From NCBI RefSeq assembly GCF_030463565.1, contig NC_134643.1, positions 126,710,309 through 126,774,308 of the forward strand: DNA of 64,000 nucleotides, written 5' to 3'. Positions within the stretch are counted from its first letter, which is position 1; every line of letters begins with the position of its first letter. The notes under the pieces were generated by a model, which was given only the letters and a program-made list of their open reading frames with translations, was not told the DNA's origin and did no database searches. A program made the position numbers and the translations under genes. This document shows, piece by piece, positions 58,701 to 64,000 of this stretch. This stretch comes from Pelecanus crispus (taxonomy: Eukaryota > Chordata > Aves > Pelecaniformes > Pelecanidae).

Positions 58701-60216
58701 CAAAACACAGGTAACTTAATGTCTTGCCAAAATACAGACACAGAATTTTCTACCAGAATACACAGACAAGACTCCTTCTGAAGATTTAAATTTCTTACCA
58801 GGAAAATAACTATAATACAATACAATGTAAAACTGTCTTAGTTCCTGGTATGGCAGTTTCCGAGTGCCGAGTCTTGAGCTTTTTTAGCTGTCACCCCCGT
58901 TATTCTGCAAATAGCACAATCTAGTTAATATTTTCCACTCAGAATCCACGTGCCTAACGGCTTGGGCGGTTTCAGATAAATTCTGCCAGCAAGCTAGATA
59001 GTAGTATTACTCTAGAAAACTGGTAAGTAGTAGTAAACACATACCTACTTAAAAAGGTGATAGTTCCACAGGTTCGACAATGATTCAGAGAAAAATATGC
59101 TACAAGTGTTAAGGCACATGTTCTCTAAGTGGGCAGACAGTCATGGTAGTATGAGTGTTGTTTAAAATAATAATGTATCTTCATTTGCAACTAGTAAGCC
59201 ATTCGTGGGTACTTTAAAAAACACATTGATAAATAGCTGCAGGAGTAACTGAAATACAACATCTGTCACAGAGCAGCAGATAGGGCGCAATTTCATGTTA
59301 CCAGTTTTCACAGCTCTGATTAACTTCAGCTGGAGTTTGGTGTCTGGGTCTTCTAAAAATAAAATCCTGAGTATTCTGATTACAGTGGAAGTATGTAAGA
59401 CAATATTAAAAAGTGGCTTTGATTTCCTAGTTACAAGTGTGTGCATCCTGGCTCTCTATTTCAGACAAATGGTATGTAAAGGAATTCAGGAAAAAGCAAA
59501 TGGAAAGACGGATGATATGGCAAACTTATTCTGTAATTCTGTCCGTACGCTAACTCCGAGCATGGAAAAGCAAAGAAAAACTAAGTGTCTTGTGCTTGTT
59601 ACAAAAAAAGGAAGGCTCATGCTTTTGTTCATGTTTAGCAAAGTTTATTTTCAGGAAAAATAAATGGAATGATAGTGCAAAATTTTGCATTAGTACAATA
59701 ATTATGTTTTATCACCCTGTTTTCCTGTAAATGTGGCTTTAGAGATCAAGTTTCTTGGCAGAAAGTACTGTGGCTGGAGCCTCAGTTCTTGAGAAGGTTT
59801 ATATAAGTAAATCAGAAAGAGCAACAAAGAGCTATTAGCGCTATGGTATATTTTAAAAGTCAGCTTGATGCTTTAATTCCTCAGTATCAGTCAGGCAGTT
59901 TGGCTTCAAACAACAGACTTCCGGGGTTAGAGATTACACAGAGATGGATAGCAATTTTTGGAGTTGCAGCAAGTGCATTTGTGTTTGTGCATTGCTAAGG
60001 TGCTGGGAAAATTTGGTGTGTGTTGAGTAGATGATTTTTTCTTATCAGAAGATTGTATCCAAATGTTAGAGGTGATTTGTGGTAAGTTCTCATCAAGTCA
60101 AAAATGCAAAAGTTAGGTGGTAAACCTGTTGGCTTGCTGAAAAATTGTGTCTGCGTTTCTTAGTTTCATCAAATAGTGACAGAAATGTTATTTCTAGATG
60201 GTATTTTTATATATAT
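55751..60216. other. No gene recognised upstream of ZBTB21
   Basis: About 4.5 kb of AT-richer DNA follows the CpG island. Open frames are short and unrelated to families I know. No interspersed repeat was recognised before the CR1 at 60.2 kb. A divergent non-coding transcript from the island could cross it, without sequence proof. Confidence 0.55.
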
Positions 60217-61388
60217 CCTGCCTGACCAACCTAGTGGCTTTCTATGAAGGAGTGACTGCATCAGTGGACAAGGGAAAAGCAACGGATGTCATCTATTTGG
60301 ACTTCTGTAAAGCCTTCGACACAGTCCCCCACAACATCCTTCTCTCTAAATTGGAGAGATATGGGTTTGATGGGTGGACTGTTTGGTGGATAAGGAATTG
60401 GCTGGATGGTCACATCCAGAGGGTCGTGGTCAATGGCTCAATGTCCAGATGGAAACCAGTGACAAGTGGAGTCCCTCAGGGGTCCATACTGGGACCAGTG
60501 CTATTTAATATCTTCATCAATGACACAGACAGTGGGATCGAGTGCACCCTCAGCAAGTTTGCAGATGACACCAAGCTGAGTGGTGCAGTTGACACGCCAG
60601 AAGGACGAGATGTCATCCAGAGGGACCTGGACAAGCTGGAGAGGTGGGCCTGTGTGAACCTCATGAGGTTCAACAATGCCAAGTGCAAGGTCCTGCACCT
60701 GGGACGGGGCAACACCCGATATCAATACAGGCTGGGGGATGAAGGGATTGAGAGCAGCCCTGCGGAGAAGGACTTGGGGGTACTGGTGGATGAAAAGCTG
60801 GACATGAGCCAACAATGGGCGCTTGCAGCCCAGAAAGCCAACCGTATCCTGGGCTGCATCAAAAGCAGCGTGGCCAGCAGGTCGAGGGAGGGGATTCCTG
60901 CTCTGGTGAGACCTCACCTGGAGCACTGTGTCCAGCTCTGGGGCCCTCAGCACAAGAAGGACATGGACCTGTTGGAGCGGGTCCAGAGGAGGGCCACAAA
61001 AATGATCTGAGGGCTGGAGCACCTCTCCTACGAGGACAGCCTGAGAGAGCTGGGGTTGTTCAGCCTGGAGAAGAGAAGGCTGCGGGGAGACCTTATTGTG
61101 GCCTTTCAGTACTTAAAAGGGGCCTATAGGAAGGATGGGGACAATCTTATTAGCAAGGCCTGTTGTGACAGCACAAGAAATAATGGATTTAAACTAAAGG
61201 AGGGTAGATTTAGACTGGATATAAGGAACAAATTTTTTACAATGAAGGTGGTGAGGCACTGGAACAGGTTGCCCAGAGAGGTAGTGGAGGCCCCATCCCT
61301 GGAAAGATTCAAGGTCAGGTTGGACGGGGCTCTGAGCAACCTGATCTGGTTAAAGCTGTCCCTGCTCACTGCAGGGGGGTTGGGCTAG
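60217..61388 (+). pseudogene. CR1 ORF2 3' part (reverse transcriptase), one stop codon
   Basis: About 390 codons of the C-terminal part of CR1 ORF2, lacking the endonuclease and the first RT blocks. The stop TGA at 61008 follows [10 protein letters not shown] and occurs where active CR1 copies have an Arg codon, so a CGA-to-TGA change is the simplest explanation. The same frame resumes ([23 protein letters not shown]) and ends near 61388. It cannot retrotranspose. Confidence 0.9.
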
Positions 61389-61437
61389 ATGACCTCTAAA
61401 GGTCCCTTCCAACCCAAAGCATTCTATGATTCTATGA
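60217..61437 (+). mobile_element. CR1 LINE, 5'-truncated, well preserved 3' end
   Basis: A plus-strand CR1 fragment starting inside the reverse transcriptase ([13 protein letters not shown]) and ending in the CR1 3' UTR with the octamer tail ATTCTATG repeated (61421-61437). Visible motifs: [40 protein letters not shown] (catalytic DD), [15 protein letters not shown] and [15 protein letters not shown]. The frame is open from the truncation to 61388 except for one TGA (61008-61010). No target duplication was recognised, as usual for CR1. Confidence 0.96.
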
Positions 61438-64000
61438 CGATTCTGTTTTTTGGTTTGTGCAGCCAAAAGGCTATTTTTTTGTACATGTACTATACCCGAG
61501 GGTGCTGTTGTGTCACTAAGTCATTTCATATGTGATGTTAGCGTGCTGGTCCTAAGACTACAAAATGCGTATTCTGAGGAGAGCTTGCAATTTGTAACAA
61601 CTTTGAACTTATTCTCGTGCCTTTCTGTGCACTATAAAGACATGACCATGGTTTGAGATGAGGAACTGAAACTTGCTTTCAGGCCGTGAGGACAGAAATA
61701 CTGCCCTGTAATAACTGTGGGTCAACTTTTGCACTTCCATGGCCTGTGCAGTCTTACCGATGTCATCTCCATATTGACTTTTTCATTACTGAGTAGAAAG
61801 TTCAAGCGGCGTAGCAAAAATAACCAAGATACCAAATTATTGATGTCTTTATGTTCATGCTACTGGCTGAATTTATTATTGTAATTTCTGTACTGTCTAA
61901 TTATATTATTTACATGATGAGTTCAGACCCAAAACAGAATGGGGTTTTATTTAGTAAATGTGGCTTTGCAATTCTGAAGTACAGAAACAGTGCTCTGGAA
62001 GAGGCCTTTTCGCCTGACCTGCTTCTCTGTCAATCTGACGCTCTTCCCCCCAGTTCCCTGTGGCAGTTCATTATATATGAGCCAGTTATATGTGGACAAC
62101 AGAGAGGCTGATTGCCTCTCCAGTACAAGCATCCTCCTTGGGGCCTGACTGGCTGTAACGTGTTATGTTCTAGGCATTTGGTAGGTCCGTGTGTTTACAC
62201 AGCACTATGTAGACACGTCGTTTAGAATGCTGAATGTGAAGAGGCAAAAATTGGCCATGCCATCACACAGTTGGCTTCCCCTCCCTCAAATATACAAACA
62301 TTACTCTCTCCAGTGTCATTCCCTTAGTTATGTTGGCAGAGATCATAGCTCTAGACCGCACATGACCAGTACAACTAGAATACTTACTGGAGAACCGCAG
62401 GATAAGTGTTTCTGGTTGAAGACAGCTCTCATGGCAAAATCACACACGTGAGCTACGCTGCTTTGGTTGCCAGACTGGCTCTTCACAGTATGATGACTTC
62501 TTACAGAATCTCCCTTGGTGTTGTCATGGGACTTCTTGGAAAAAAAAATCCAACCCAGCACTTTAAAAAGAAGGGGTTTTAATGGCCAGACTACCCCAGG
62601 TTTTAATCAAAGTTTGAAGACCTAAGGGAGGTCACAGCCAGCAAACAGGAGGTCTCTCACCAAGAACCCTCACTTGGCATCAGAGTGAGAAAGGGCTGGT
62701 GTCAGTGAGATGGAAGTGGTGGAAAGGAAGACCTCAGGCAGTGTACCTCAGTTCTTCAGTCTCAGCTAGGGCTGTATGGTGGTGCAAATGCACATGGACT
62801 GCATGTGTCTCAGCGCGCAGTATCTAAGTGTCAATTTGACTGAAACCATGGAGTTCCACCTTGCAGTTAACATCCTTTTGGGCAGACTGCAGTGAATAGC
62901 ATTATAGTGCGTGTGACACATTGCCACAAGACACCGAGTATCGGATGTTTTTCTGCACAAATTATGAAACTAAACAGAATCATAGCAAAAATGATGAAGA
63001 TATGCAGACAAATCTGTCTTCAAACTGTTTTTAATTTTTGTACTTTGTGATATTTGTATGCCTGAAGCATTATTGTTTGTACTGCACATACGAGAAGAGA
63101 TTTCACTAGCTATGATATCTGTTGGTTTAGGACTAGAGAAATTGACATTGGCCCCTAGGTTGAAATTGGCTTTAAGGTTATGCAGGTGTATTTTGACACT
63201 GGATTAGAAGATGGTGGCACTTACCAGATGGCTAAATAGAGCACAGAAAATAGTGAGAATCTCAGAGTGGCATAGAAGGACCTAGCTATTGTGTTTCAGT
63301 GTATGTGGCTGTTCTTTCTCCGCCTATTTCCAAAGTAGCACAAAGTAGTATTAAAGTTGTCTTTAAATACAAAAGGGAAGTTCCCTGTTGGAGAGAACCT
63401 GGTGAAAATACAAATTTTGCTTTGTATGTGAAGGATGGAAGTAGTTGAAGTGGGAAAAGGCAGGGGGTACCATGTTGCCAGGATGGCATACAGGGGAATT
63501 GCTGCTGGAACCTGACACACTCACAGGGGAGATTAGTTCAGCATTTTCCAGGCTAGAGGAGAGGGTAGGTTTGAATGATTTAGAGCTAGTCTTAAATCCT
63601 GACATCCATGGTTGAGGAATCTGACCCCTGCAGTCTTGTCAGTGGATTCTGGAGTTACTGTAGGGGTGTATTTGTTCCCAGGAATCTGCAGAAATGTGTG
63701 ATGTGGAACAGAAATTCTGTCCTCTCCTTTCTGGCAGGCTGCTCAGCTGCCTGGATATGTTTTTTTTTCCCCCTTCAGCTGGACACTTTTTCATTTAAAT
63801 TAAGGTTGTAAAAGTTCTGGAAATATGTGCAGGCTCTCTGCATTGGAAACTTTTTCTCCATTGCTTCAGAACTGCTGCAGACCTACATTGTGATGACAGT
63901 TTGTGGTCTCGTTTTATTTATTAGTACAACACTGACCTGGAAGAGAGAAAGTGAGAGGGGATTCTCTAATTCATGACATACTTGACATCCTAGTTTAAAA
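61438..64000. other. No gene recognised at right end
   Basis: About 2.6 kb with only short random open frames and no recognised repeat or RNA gene. Confidence 0.55.

Noticed and set aside
1-64000. CRISPR arrays, operons, tRNA or rRNA genes, or a novel defence-type system
   Set aside because: No regularly spaced repeats, no clustered co-directional prokaryote-like genes, and no tRNA or rRNA signatures recognised; the window is ordinary vertebrate DNA.

Overview
The window is vertebrate nuclear DNA, almost certainly from a bird. It has split genes with canonical GT/AG junctions, two CpG-island promoters, two CR1 LINE fragments (one with the typical avian CR1 3' end and ATTCTATG octamer tail), and an ERVL-like provirus plus a solo LTR. 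Repeat density is otherwise low. Species cannot be told from the sequence.

Layout. (1) Positions 1-16973, minus strand: 5' part of C2CD2. Exon 1 carries the start codon and a membrane anchor and lies in a CpG island; exons 2-4 encode the start of the SMP-like lipid-transfer module. All four coding exons join in phase 0 (94+33+40+34 codons). The rest of the gene lies beyond position 1. (2) About 17.5-28.4 kb: intergenic, with a decayed antisense CR1 at about 18.8-20.5 kb. (3) About 28.4-36.6 kb, minus strand: main exon of ZBTB21, with the complete coding sequence (1058 codons: BTB domain plus nine zinc fingers) and a probable 5-kb AT-rich 3' UTR. (4) 36.6-55.0 kb: a large 5' intron of ZBTB21. 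It holds a 6.8-kb provirus in the same orientation as the gene (two 564-bp LTRs, 5-bp duplication AACTG, degraded gag-pro-pol, no env seen) and, about 1.2 kb away, a solo LTR in the opposite orientation (564 bp, duplication CCAAT). (5) About 54.2-55.65 kb: CpG island with the probable ZBTB21 promoter and non-coding exon 1, carrying a paired CRE palindrome, an E-box, an inverted CCAAT box, a YY1-type site and a cluster of NRF1-type palindromes. (6) 55.8-64 kb: no gene recognised; a 5'-truncated CR1 at 60.2-61.4 kb keeps its reading frame except for one stop codon.

C2CD2 and ZBTB21 lie in tandem on the same strand, as they do on human chromosome 21. They have no evident joint biochemical role: C2CD2 is a paralogue of the ER-plasma membrane lipid-transfer protein TMEM24, and ZBTB21 is a nuclear transcription regulator. 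I see no operon-like, defence-like or otherwise undescribed gene system. The more unusual points are the architecture of the provirus (ERVL-like pol with a lysine-type primer site), CRE sites shared by its LTRs and the host promoter, the promoter palindrome and NRF1 cluster, a Z-DNA-prone tract beside C2CD2 exon 1, and a few unexplained exon-like or hairpin structures.
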